Shown here piece after piece: positions 1 to 7,092 of a stretch of DNA of 64,000 nt. A model generated the notes under the pieces. That model was not told the origin of the DNA, did not search any database, and saw only the letters and a list, made by a program, of their open reading frames with translations. The stretch's first letter is position 1. Each line of letters starts with the position of its first letter. Origin of the DNA: DSSB01 sp046346845 (lineage in GTDB: Bacteria; UBA10199; DSSB01); NCBI GenBank assembly GCA_046346845.1, contig JAXMHH010000007.1:62001-126000 (forward strand), read 5' to 3'. A program made the translations under genes and the position numbers.

Positions 1-809
1 AATTCTTGCCGCATCTTGGTCAGCTTGATGACGTTCAGGATCAAGGCGGCTGAGACCCCCAGGAGCAGCACCAGCATGACAATGGCGAAGATCTTGAATC
101 GCTTCACCGACTCGGCCTTCATCACCAAGCCGGCGATGCTCGCCAGCTTGACACCGCTGGCCGCGACTTCCCCGCCGGCCACCTGGGGTCCTTTGCCGAT
201 CACTTCCTGAGGCGGTTGGACATAGCTGATGATGACCGAGACGTCGCGCGGGTCGAGGTTTTCAACCGATTTCGAGATGAACTGCTGCATCCGCGCCTCG
301 GTGACCTCGTAGCCGTCCTGGCTCTTTTTGACGCGAATCACGGCGGAGGCGGTGGGCCTCAGATTGCTTTGGGTCTCGGTGTTAAAGGGGCTGATCTCGG
401 GCACGTTCAGCACGATATCCGCGTCAATGACGCCAGGGACCCGCTGCAGCGAATTGATGATGTCGCCCTTCTTCGCCAGCAGCTTCCGGCATTTTTCCTC
501 TTCCGGCGTGGGAATGAGCCCCTTCTCTTTGCAGATGCCCTCGGAGCCCAGCTCTTTGGCCTTAGGGAGGTTGTTTTCGACCAGGATGCGGCGCGCGTTT
601 TGAATCGCGTCTTTGGGGACGGTGATCGTGTAGGAAGCGCCTTCGGAGGACTCGACCTTCACCTTGGTCGCATTGACGCCGTTCTGGTACAGGACGACGA
701 TGATTTCGTTGGCATCCTGCTCGCCCAGGCCCTGCTGCAGGGTCTCTTGGCCGCAGGCGGCCAGGAAAAACACCGCAAAAATCACCAAAAAGTATTTTTT
801 AAGCCGCAT
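1..809 (-). CDS. sctJ: T3SS inner-membrane ring lipoprotein SctJ (YscJ/EscJ/PrgK family), 3' end missing
   Basis: Read on the minus strand this opens with a lipoprotein signal ending FFLAACGQ (lipidated Cys about residue 19). It continues with the YscJ/FliF-type ring-building fold, including runs such as LQRVPGVIDADIVLNVPE and NLDPRDVSVIISYVQPP, then a C-terminal membrane helix near residues 245-268 (KIFAIVMLVLLLLGV). In this family the protein forms the inner ring of the T3SS basal body, held by its lipid and its C-terminal helix. The frame is open to the window edge after 269 residues, so the extreme C-terminus lies outside. It follows the TPR gene by 10 bp, as the last visible gene of a D-E-F-G-J ordered operon. 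FliF is the alternative, but the lipobox favours SctJ. Confidence 0.9.
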   Translation of the reverse strand, partial: MRLKKYFLVIFAVFFLAACGQETLQQGLGEQDANEIIVVLYQNGVNATKVKVESSEGASYTITVPKDAIQNARRILVENNLPKAKELGSEGICKEKGLIPTPEEEKCRKLLAKKGDIINSLQRVPGVIDADIVLNVPEISPFNTETQSNLRPTASAVIRVKKSQDGYEVTEARMQQFISKSVENLDPRDVSVIISYVQPPQEVIGKGPQVAGGEVAASGVKLASIAGLVMKAESVKRFKIFAIVMLVLLLGVSAALILNVIKLTKMRQE

Positions 810-819
810 GGGTTTCCGC

Positions 820-1227
820 TTATTTCTGAGGGGTCACCGCGGGGGTGAAGCCCTTCTTGATCAAGTCGAGCAGGGAGCGGGCGAAATCGCCGGATTTGCC
901 GTCAGGATCCATCTTGGAGGCCTTCTCGAGGGTCTCCACCGCCCCCTCCTTATCCCCGCGAAAAAACAGCGCCTCGCCCAGATAGGCCGTCGCAAAGGCG
1001 CTCTTAGGCTCGACCTCCAGGGCCTGCTTATAGGTCTTGATGGCCTGGTCGAACTTGGCTTGGACGCAATAGACATTGCCGAGGGCCACCAAGGGAACCT
1101 CGCTCTTGGGCGCAAGTACTACTACGCCCTCGAAGACCTCCTTGGCCTCTTTGTACCGCTGCATGCCCAGGTAAAGATAACCGGCTTCGAGCAAAATGCG
1201 CAGGTCTTCGCTGGGGACTTGGATCAT
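820..1227 (-). CDS. Small TPR protein, probable T3SS needle chaperone SctG-like
   Basis: A 135-residue protein made almost wholly of about three tetratricopeptide repeats (for example YKEAKEVFEGVVVLAPKS and FDQAIKTYKQALEVEPKS). It has no signal peptide, so it is probably cytoplasmic. Its size, fold and place between the needle-like gene and sctJ match SctG/YscG, the TPR-fold chaperone that holds needle subunits before export. The start is ATG at 1227 with GAGG about six bases upstream. A strong terminator lies just upstream (1240-1287), so its expression is probably lower than that of the preceding gene. The TPR fold is seen; the SctG role is inferred from gene order. A translocator chaperone of the SycD type is the main alternative. 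Confidence 0.65.
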   Translation of the reverse strand: MIQVPSEDLRILLEAGYLYLGMQRYKEAKEVFEGVVVLAPKSEVPLVALGNVYCVQAKFDQAIKTYKQALEVEPKSAFATAYLGEALFFRGDKEGAVETLEKASKMDPDGKSGDFARSLLDLIKKGFTPAVTPQK

Positions 1228-1239
1228 AGGGACCTCGAT

Positions 1240-1287
1240 AAAAAAAAGGGTAAATGGCTTCTATAATTATAGAATAACCATTTACCC
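1240..1287 (-). terminator. Intrinsic terminator between needle-like and sctG-like genes
   Basis: Perfect 10-bp arms GGGTAAATGG and CCATTTACCC enclose an AT-rich inner palindrome (CTATAATTATAG). On the minus strand the hairpin is followed by eight T. It lies inside the operon, so it should let the upstream gene be transcribed in excess over sctG-like and sctJ. Confidence 0.8.
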
Positions 1288-1322
1288 AAAATTTTATAGC
1301 ATTTTCTTCGTCGGGTCCGAGC

Positions 1323-1937
1323 TTAGCTGCGGACGTTACGGATCGCGTTCAGCTTGGCGTCGGAATCGGTCTTGGCGATGTTCGACATCATCTGGCTGAC
1401 CTGCGAGACGTTCTGCACCTTGGTCTGGAGGGCCAGGAAGGTCAGGTTGTTGTTCATCATCGAGTTGATCTGCGAGTCAAACTGGCTGACGTCCTGTCCG
1501 CCCATCGGGTTCATGCCCGGGGCCCCGCCACCGCCCGGAAAACCCGGGGCCGTGCCCGGCATGCCGCTCGCGCCGCCCGCGCCCGGATATCCGGGGGCTG
1601 TGCCGGGCATGCTGAGCATCTTGCCGGCGCCGCCGTAGCTGGCGAAATTCGAGGTAGGCGAGGTGTTGAGGCCGGGGGCGAAGATTTGGCCATTGCTGCC
1701 CGCCACCCCGGAGATGGCCGCCGTCGCCACCGCCGCGCCCATGCGGCCCATGTAGGGGGTCGCGGCGCCGATCGCGGGGCCGGCCAGCGACATGACGTCC
1801 TGGGCGATGCCGAGGGCCTTGTTGAAACCGGCGTCTCCCACCACGTCGTGGCTGCGGGAAAAGGCGTCCGCCTGACGCATCAGTTGCCGGGTATCAACCG
1901 GGCTAAAACCTTGAGTATTCACATAAGTGTCGGCCAT
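1323..1937 (-). CDS. Needle-like T3SS subunit candidate (SctF-like C-terminus, extended N-terminus)
   Basis: A 204-residue protein without a signal peptide. The N-terminal half is helical and Ala/Gly-rich. Residues about 100-150 are a Gly/Pro/Met-rich linker with repeats of the PGTAPG(Y/F)PG type. The last ~45 residues are helical. By eye the final 34 residues align without gaps to the C-terminus of PrgI-type needle subunits (shared Q, K, SN, K, D, I, N and terminal R; 9 of 34). Position after an SctE-like gene and before an SctG-like TPR gene is exactly where sctF sits in ysc and chlamydial operons. Canonical needle proteins have only about 80-90 residues, so the 150-residue extension is odd. 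A strong SD (AGGAGG) precedes the ATG and a terminator follows, as for an abundant protein. SctI or a secreted substrate are alternatives. Confidence 0.5.
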   Translation of the reverse strand: MADTYVNTQGFSPVDTRQLMRQADAFSRSHDVVGDAGFNKALGIAQDVMSLAGPAIGAATPYMGRMGAAVATAAISGVAGSNGQIFAPGLNTSPTSNFASYGGAGKMLSMPGTAPGYPGAGGASGMPGTAPGFPGGGGAPGMNPMGGQDVSQFDSQINSMMNNNLTFLALQTKVQNVSQVSQMMSNIAKTDSDAKLNAIRNVRS

Positions 1938-1975
1938 GAAATCCTCCTACAAAAGCCCCTGGGAAATTAACGCTT

Positions 1976-2006
1976 TCCCATCTCAAGCTCAATTATCGAG
2001 ATGGGA
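1976..2006 (-). promoter_or_regulatory. Inverted repeat in leader of needle-like gene
   Basis: Nine-base arms TCCCATCTC and GAGATGGGA are separated by 13 bases, between the 91-residue gene and the needle-like gene. No T-run follows on either strand, so it is more likely an mRNA-stabilising or processing hairpin, or a protein-binding site, than a terminator. Confidence 0.4.
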
Positions 2007-2046
2007 GGGAGGCAAAGTTGCGGCTAAGCTACCTGCCCGTTGCGAT

Positions 2047-2322
2047 TTATGGCTTCGCCCCCTCTTTTTTGAGGACCTCCATCATTTGGTATTTTAGCTT
2101 CAACAATTCTTTAAATAAATCCATGGTGAGCTCGTAGGAGCGCATCGCCTTTTTGGCCGACTTGCCCTTGCCCAGGCCGCTCTTCTGCTTGGCGATTTTC
2201 TCGAGCTCCTCAAAGGAATGCCCAAAGCTTTTATTCACCGCGTCAAAATCCTCCGTCTCGATCAATTTCTCGATCCGGGGGTAACCGGCGGTCAGCGCCT
2301 CTTCTTGATTATTTTTGGCCAT
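2047..2322 (-). CDS. Small helical protein, candidate SctE-like needle co-chaperone
   Basis: A 91-residue, charged, predicted all-helical cytoplasmic protein with no signal peptide or membrane segment and a lysine-rich middle (GLGKGKSAKK). I do not recognise its sequence. It sits directly after the FHA/SctD-like gene and before the needle-like gene, the slot of SctE (YscE/CdsE), a small helical partner of the needle chaperone. GAGGAC just before the ATG could serve as ribosome-binding site. The assignment rests on gene order only. Confidence 0.45.
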   Translation of the reverse strand: MAKNNQEEALTAGYPRIEKLIETEDFDAVNKSFGHSFEELEKIAKQKSGLGKGKSAKKAMRSYELTMDLFKELLKLKYQMMEVLKKEGAKP

Positions 2323-2424
2323 AAGTCCTCAGGATAGGAAAAAAACGGATAAATTCAGGATAATTAAAAAAGCGAGCCGATGCAAAGTCAAGGCGATTCG
2401 TGCCCCGGGACGCCGGATGCCGGC

Positions 2425-4599
2425 TTACTGCGCGGGCTCCAGCTTGACGATCAGGGGCTTGATCGCGGAAAGCGGGACGCTCACCCGGCTCTCGAAGGGC
2501 TTGAAACCGTCCTTTTGGATGCTGACGCGATAGGAGCCGACCAGGAGGTCGGAAAGGATGACCGGGGTCGCCTGAGAGATGGGATTGCCGTTGACGCTGA
2601 TCTGGGCTCCCGGCGGCTCCGTGGCCACGTAAAGCACGGACTTCATCGGCGAGATCTTGTGGTAGAGCGACTCGGCGTCGCTCTGGATCTTTTCATCCTT
2701 GGTGTTGAGCACGATGTTGATCAGGGCCACCAAGGCCTTGTCGTTCTGCCCGAGACCCGAATAGGCCTCGGCCATGCCCAGCTCGGCCGATTTGGCGTAC
2801 TCGGGGCTGTCTTTGGCGCGTTGAAAGTAGGCCAGCGCCTGATCGAAGGTCTGGGTCTTGAGGAAGGCCTGCCCCAAGAGCATGTGGATCTGCGCCAGCT
2901 CGGTGGCCTCCGGCTGCCGCTTGAGCGCCTCGGCCAAGTTTTCCACCGCCTCGTTGTACTGCCCGGCCTTCAACAATTGCCGCCCCTTGTTGATGAACTC
3001 GCCCGCGGGGCTGGTGTTGAGGTTGAAATTTGCCGTGTAGGGCGTGTTGAGCTCGATGCTGAGCTCCTTCTCGAAGTCGTTGAAGCCTTCCTTCTTCAAA
3101 GCCAGCTTATGCCGGCCCGTCGGCAGGTTGCCGTTATAGGGGGTCTGGCCCACCTTCTTGCCGTCGACCAAGAGGTCGGCGCCCGGGGGATTGCTGTTGA
3201 TCTGCGCCGGGAAGGTCTTGATCGCCTCGTCGCCGGCTTCAATCGTGAATTGGGGGGCGGCCTGCGTCAGCTCGAACTCGCGGCGGAATTTGACCGCATT
3301 GACCGTCGAGGTGCTGCCCTCGAGGGTCTCCGGCATGCGCGCCTCGGCCACGTATTTTCCGAAGGGCAGGTACACGGGCAGATCGAAGGTGAGATTCGAG
3401 ACCTTGAGCGGCTTCATCTCCGCCTGGTTGGGCTGGAATTTGCCTTCGAGGTAGAGCTCGCCGTTCTTCGGCAGAGCCACCACCTTGAGCTGGCCGATCT
3501 TCGCCTGGACGTTCACCGGGACGACTTCATCCTGCTTCTGCGCCTGGAAGGTGACCTTTTCGGTCCATTTTTCCCCGATATTCTCGAGGAAAAACTCGGC
3601 GGTCAGCTCCTGCGGCTGACCCACCGGCACCTGCAGGCTGATCTTGAAGGGGGTCTGCCCCAGCTCTTTTTCTTTGTAGAAGAGCTTCGCCGGCAGGGGC
3701 TTGGCGTCGGCCTCGATGAAGACCGGCACGGCCTGGCCGGCTGGGGAGGTCTCGACCTTCGGCGGAGTGACCACCTTGGGCACCTCGCCGCTGGGCTTTT
3801 CCGTCTCGGTCTTCGGCTTTTCCACGATCTTGGTCTTGGACGCGCCGAGGTAGGCCTTCAGTTTTTTGAAGGCGCCCGCGCGATTGGCCAAATAGGCGCT
3901 GCCGCCGATCAGGCCGAAGATCACCAGGAGGATGAGGAAATTCCGAAGGCCCTTGGACTTGCCCTTGGCCGCCGCGGCCGGGACGAACGCTTCCGCAGGG
4001 ACGATATTTTTGATGTCCTCGTGCAAGGTCTTCTCGACGAGGGGCTCGGGCTCCGGTTCGGGCTCCGGCGCCGCGACAGGCTCAGGCTCCGGTTCAGGTT
4101 CCGGAACAGAGGCCTGAGCTTCGGAAGTCATCTGAATGGCCTCTTCGGCCACCCGGGGGGTGAACTCTTCCTTGACCTCCTGCTCGTAGGGCTCGTCGGT
4201 GGCCTCTTCCAGGAAGCGAAGCACGTAAATGCCCACCTTGATCGTATCGAGGTGCTTGAGCGGGGTTTCGCCTTGGATTTTTTTCTCGTTGAGAAAGGTG
4301 CCGTTCCGGGAACCGATGTCCCGCACCGTATAGGTATTGTTGCCCGTCGCCTGAATGACGGCGTGGGAGCGGGAGACGCTGTTGTCCTCGAGGATGATGC
4401 TGTTGGTGGCAGCGCGGCCGAGGGTCAGCTCTTTCTGATAGGCGACCGTGAACCAGGCCCCATGTTTGGGCCCCTGCACGATTTCCAAAAGCGGAAATGC
4501 CTCGGGACCCCGCACGGGACCTTGAGGGGCCCTCTCAAGCTCTTCATAGGCTTTAATAAAGGTATTTTCTTCGGCTCCAGATTTGGAAGGACCTTTCAT
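2425..4599 (-). CDS. FHA-TM-PEGA-TPR protein, probable SctD-like T3SS ring component
   Basis: The start ATG at 4599 has AAGGGA six bases upstream; an upstream TTG at 4680 lacks a ribosome site. The 724-residue product has an FHA domain at about 36-130 (GR at 61-62, RSH at 77-79, NG at 99-100), then a Pro/Glu linker with repeated EP, one membrane helix at about 218-237 and a large periplasmic part. That part contains PEGA-type beta domains (NSNPPGADLLVDGKKVG and a second at the C-terminus, VATEPPGAQISVNG) flanking several TPRs. The cytoplasmic FHA, single TM and periplasmic layout is that of SctD, and it heads the D-E-F-G-J gene order. PEGA and TPR domains replace the usual ring-building modules, so a generic FHA envelope sensor is the alternative. 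Confidence 0.6.
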   Translation of the reverse strand: MKGPSKSGAEENTFIKAYEELERAPQGPVRGPEAFPLLEIVQGPKHGAWFTVAYQKELTLGRAATNSIILEDNSVSRSHAVIQATGNNTYTVRDIGSRNGTFLNEKKIQGETPLKHLDTIKVGIYVLRFLEEATDEPYEQEVKEEFTPRVAEEAIQMTSEAQASVPEPEPEPEPVAAPEPEPEPEPLVEKTLHEDIKNIVPAEAFVPAAAAKGKSKGLRNFLILLVIFGLIGGSAYLANRAGAFKKLKAYLGASKTKIVEKPKTETEKPSGEVPKVVTPPKVETSPAGQAVPVFIEADAKPLPAKLFYKEKELGQTPFKISLQVPVGQPQELTAEFFLENIGEKWTEKVTFQAQKQDEVVPVNVQAKIGQLKVVALPKNGELYLEGKFQPNQAEMKPLKVSNLTFDLPVYLPFGKYVAEARMPETLEGSTSTVNAVKFRREFELTQAAPQFTIEAGDEAIKTFPAQINSNPPGADLLVDGKKVGQTPYNGNLPTGRHKLALKKEGFNDFEKELSIELNTPYTANFNLNTSPAGEFINKGRQLLKAGQYNEAVENLAEALKRQPEATELAQIHMLLGQAFLKTQTFDQALAYFQRAKDSPEYAKSAELGMAEAYSGLGQNDKALVALINIVLNTKDEKIQSDAESLYHKISPMKSVLYVATEPPGAQISVNGNPISQATPVILSDLLVGSYRVSIQKDGFKPFESRVSVPLSAIKPLIVKLEPAQ

Positions 4600-4737
4600 G
4601 AAATCCCTTTGGGCTTTTTGGCTACTGTGCCCGAACCACCCCTTTGTGGCGGCGGGTAGCATAAAATCTTGATATTGCAAAGAAATAAACTACAATCTTA
4701 AACCTACCGGCGACGTATTACGATAGGGAGATCTAAG

Positions 4738-5985
4738 TTGAAGCACTTATCGAAGATTTTAACCACCACGTTGACAGCTCTCATCCTTTTTTTTCCCCAG
4801 CTTGCCACAGCGCGTTATATTGTGCGCCCCCTCGACCAAGCGGTGTTCCATAATAATCAGGGCGTCAGCTACCTGAATGCCGGCGACCTCCAGAAGGCCC
4901 TCTTCGAGTTCAAGACCGCCACCGAGATCTCCCAAGAGTATACCGAGGCCTGGAACAACATGGGCCTCACTTACATGTACCTCAAGCAATACGATCAATC
5001 CAAAGAGGCCCTGCTCAAGAGCATCAAAATCGACTCGAAGTACCCGGCCCCTTACAATCACCTGGCCACCCTTTATTATACGCTGCAAAACTACGACGAG
5101 GCCTTGGACTGGGCCAATAAGGCGATCAAGGCCGACAAAAAATTCTCCGATGCCTATTACAACAAGGGCATCATCCTGCGGGAGTTGGCCCGTAAATCCG
5201 GCAATCAACAACAATACTTCAAGGAGGGGGAAGAGGCCTTCCGCCTGGCCACCGAGGCCAATTCCCGCAACTACCTGGCGAATTTCGAATTGGGCAATAT
5301 GTACAAGGCGCAGGGTAAGCTGGATGAGGCCATGATCCGCTACAAGGTCGCCCTTGAGATCCAGCCCTCGGCCTCCGAGGTCTGGAGGGAGCTGGGCTCT
5401 CTGTACATGGAGAAGGGCGACAACAACAAGGCCCAATTCGCCTTCAACAAGGCCATGGAGGCCAACCCGAACAACCTCGACGCCCACTTGAATATGGGCC
5501 TGTATTACATCCAAGAAAAGAATTACGTCCTGGCCGAGCGCGAATTGAGCTTGGCCCGCCAGGCCCAGCCCAACGACCCCAGGATCCTCTTCAACCTCGC
5601 CTACGCCAAGTTCAGCCAGGCCGAGGACGCGCGGGGGCGCAATGGCCTCGACGCCGCCCGCGGCCTCTACCAAGAGGCGATCAACTACTACCAATCCCTG
5701 CTCCAGCAGGTCCCCAATTACGCCGATGCCGCCTATAACCTCGGCTACGCCTACCTGCGCCTGGGCGACTACGGCAGCGCCTCTTCCTGGTACGAAAAGA
5801 CCTTGGCCATCGACGCCAACTACCCGCGGGCCCTGTTCGGCCTGGGGGCCTTGAAGCTGCAGGGCGGGGATACGGCCTCGGCGGTCAATTACCTCTGCCG
5901 CTTCACCAAGGTGGCCCCCAAAGACCTGCAGTCCTCCATCGACGCCGCGCAAAAAATCATCGCCGAAAACGGCAAGTGCAAGTAA
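4738..5985 (+). CDS. Secreted/periplasmic TPR protein
   Basis: A TTG start at 4738 with GGGAG about seven bases upstream gives a signal peptide (KHLSKILTTTLTALILFF, cleavage after ATA). The rest, to residue 415, is about ten tetratricopeptide repeats such as AEAWNNMGLTYMYLKQYDQS-type units spaced every 34 residues. It probably acts as a periplasmic scaffold. It is transcribed divergently from the SctD-like gene across a 138-bp gap and is followed after 15 bp by a double-FHA protein, so these two form an operon that may serve the same envelope machine. No enzymatic motif is visible. Function beyond protein binding is unknown. Confidence 0.8.
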   Translation: MKHLSKILTTTLTALILFFPQLATARYIVRPLDQAVFHNNQGVSYLNAGDLQKALFEFKTATEISQEYTEAWNNMGLTYMYLKQYDQSKEALLKSIKIDSKYPAPYNHLATLYYTLQNYDEALDWANKAIKADKKFSDAYYNKGIILRELARKSGNQQQYFKEGEEAFRLATEANSRNYLANFELGNMYKAQGKLDEAMIRYKVALEIQPSASEVWRELGSLYMEKGDNNKAQFAFNKAMEANPNNLDAHLNMGLYYIQEKNYVLAERELSLARQAQPNDPRILFNLAYAKFSQAEDARGRNGLDAARGLYQEAINYYQSLLQQVPNYADAAYNLGYAYLRLGDYGSASSWYEKTLAIDANYPRALFGLGALKLQGGDTASAVNYLCRFTKVAPKDLQSSIDAAQKIIAENGKCK

Positions 5986-6000
5986 GATCGTTCCCGGCCC

Positions 6001-7086
6001 ATGCCTAAGTTCATCATCCAAAACCTGAAGACCCAGGAGGAACAGGAATACAACCTGCCCCAGGACACCATCGTATTCGGGCGCACCAACACCTGCGACA
6101 TCGAGCTGCCCATCAAGTCGATCTCCCGGCGCCACGCCGAGATCGTCCGTGAGGCCCAAGACTATTTCCTGAGCGACCTCAAGAGTGGCAACGGAACCTT
6201 CCTCAACAACCAAAAGCTGCGTCCGCTCGAGAAAAACCTGCTCCGCTCCGGGGACGTCATCCGCATCGAGGACTACGAAATCCGCTTCCTCCTCGCCGAG
6301 GATAGCCCCGAGCATCCCGTCGAGGAGGATACTGACACCGACATCCTCGAGATCAAGCTGATCAAGAAGATGATGAAGACCCTCGACACCGACGAGACCC
6401 CCAGCATCGAGGTGCTCAACGGGGTCGCGGCCGGCAAGAAATTGCTGATCCCCGATTCCAAGCAAGAGGTGGTCATCGGGCGCGACAGCAACGCCGACCT
6501 CATCATCGACGAGAACGTCATCAGCCGGCTGCACGCCAAGCTCGAGCGCAAGTGGGGCGGGATCGTGATCGTCGACCTGCAAAGCAAGAACGGCACCTTC
6601 GTCAACAACGACCGGGTTGAGGAGAAGCTGTTGCGCGACGGCGACAAGGTCATGCTGGGAACGGTGAAGATCCTCTACCGCAACCCCAAAGACGTGAACC
6701 TCGAGGTGATCAGCCAGGAGATTTCCAAGAAAAAACGCGAGGCCGCCATGCGCGAGGCGGAGCTCCTCGCCCAGAAGCAGCTGGAGGAAGAACGCAAGGC
6801 CAAACAGCTCGAAGAGGAAGAACGGGCCCGGAAGGAAGCGGAGGAAAAGGCCGTCCAAGAGGCCCTGGAAAAGGAAAAGGCCGCCGAAGAGGAACAAAAG
6901 GCCGCGGAGGCCGCCCAAGCCGCGCCCCAAGCCTCCCCCGAGGCACCGCCCCCCGCTTCCGCCCCCGGCGCGGCGGCTATGCCGGCCAAACCGGGTTTCT
7001 CCACCGCCGAAAAGCTCATGATCCTGGCCGGCATCGTGGTCGGCATCGCCGCCATCGGCGGACTCGTAGTCTTATTGCTGAAATAA
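6001..7086 (+). CDS. Tail-anchored double-FHA protein
   Basis: 361 residues. FHA domain 1 is at about 20-95 (FGRTNTCDIELP, SRRHAE, NGTFLNN) and FHA domain 2 at about 150-225 (IGRDSNADLIID, SRLHAKLE, NGTFVNN). A Glu/Lys/Ala coiled coil runs over about 235-295, followed by a Pro/Ala linker and a C-terminal membrane helix at about 338-360. Both FHA domains keep the Arg and Ser/His residues used to bind phosphothreonine. The protein is therefore a probable membrane-tethered adaptor for a Ser/Thr kinase; one such kinase is encoded at 35437-38886. It lies in an operon with the preceding TPR gene and opposite the FHA/SctD-like gene. Confidence 0.85.
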   Translation: MPKFIIQNLKTQEEQEYNLPQDTIVFGRTNTCDIELPIKSISRRHAEIVREAQDYFLSDLKSGNGTFLNNQKLRPLEKNLLRSGDVIRIEDYEIRFLLAEDSPEHPVEEDTDTDILEIKLIKKMMKTLDTDETPSIEVLNGVAAGKKLLIPDSKQEVVIGRDSNADLIIDENVISRLHAKLERKWGGIVIVDLQSKNGTFVNNDRVEEKLLRDGDKVMLGTVKILYRNPKDVNLEVISQEISKKKREAAMREAELLAQKQLEEERKAKQLEEEERARKEAEEKAVQEALEKEKAAEEEQKAAEAAQAAPQASPEAPPPASAPGAAAMPAKPGFSTAEKLMILAGIVVGIAAIGGLVVLLLK

Positions 7087-7092
7087 GCCCGC

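Noticed and set aside
216..848. Plus-strand frame over the left edge
   Set aside because: Antisense to sctJ, which has lipobox, ring domain and TM in the minus frame.
1520..1620. Gly/Pro-coding short repeats considered as a CRISPR or satellite array
   Set aside because: Only about two imperfect units, all in frame with the needle-like protein linker; no spacers.
2380..4659. Long plus-strand open frame of 759 codons
   Set aside because: It lies opposite the FHA/PEGA/TPR gene, whose domains are clear. The product is low-complexity Leu/Gly/Arg/His with no motif; long antisense frames are common in GC-rich DNA.
4759..6930. Minus-strand open frame of 723 codons
   Set aside because: Shadow of the TPR and double-FHA genes; Gly/Leu/Val-rich with no recognisable domain.
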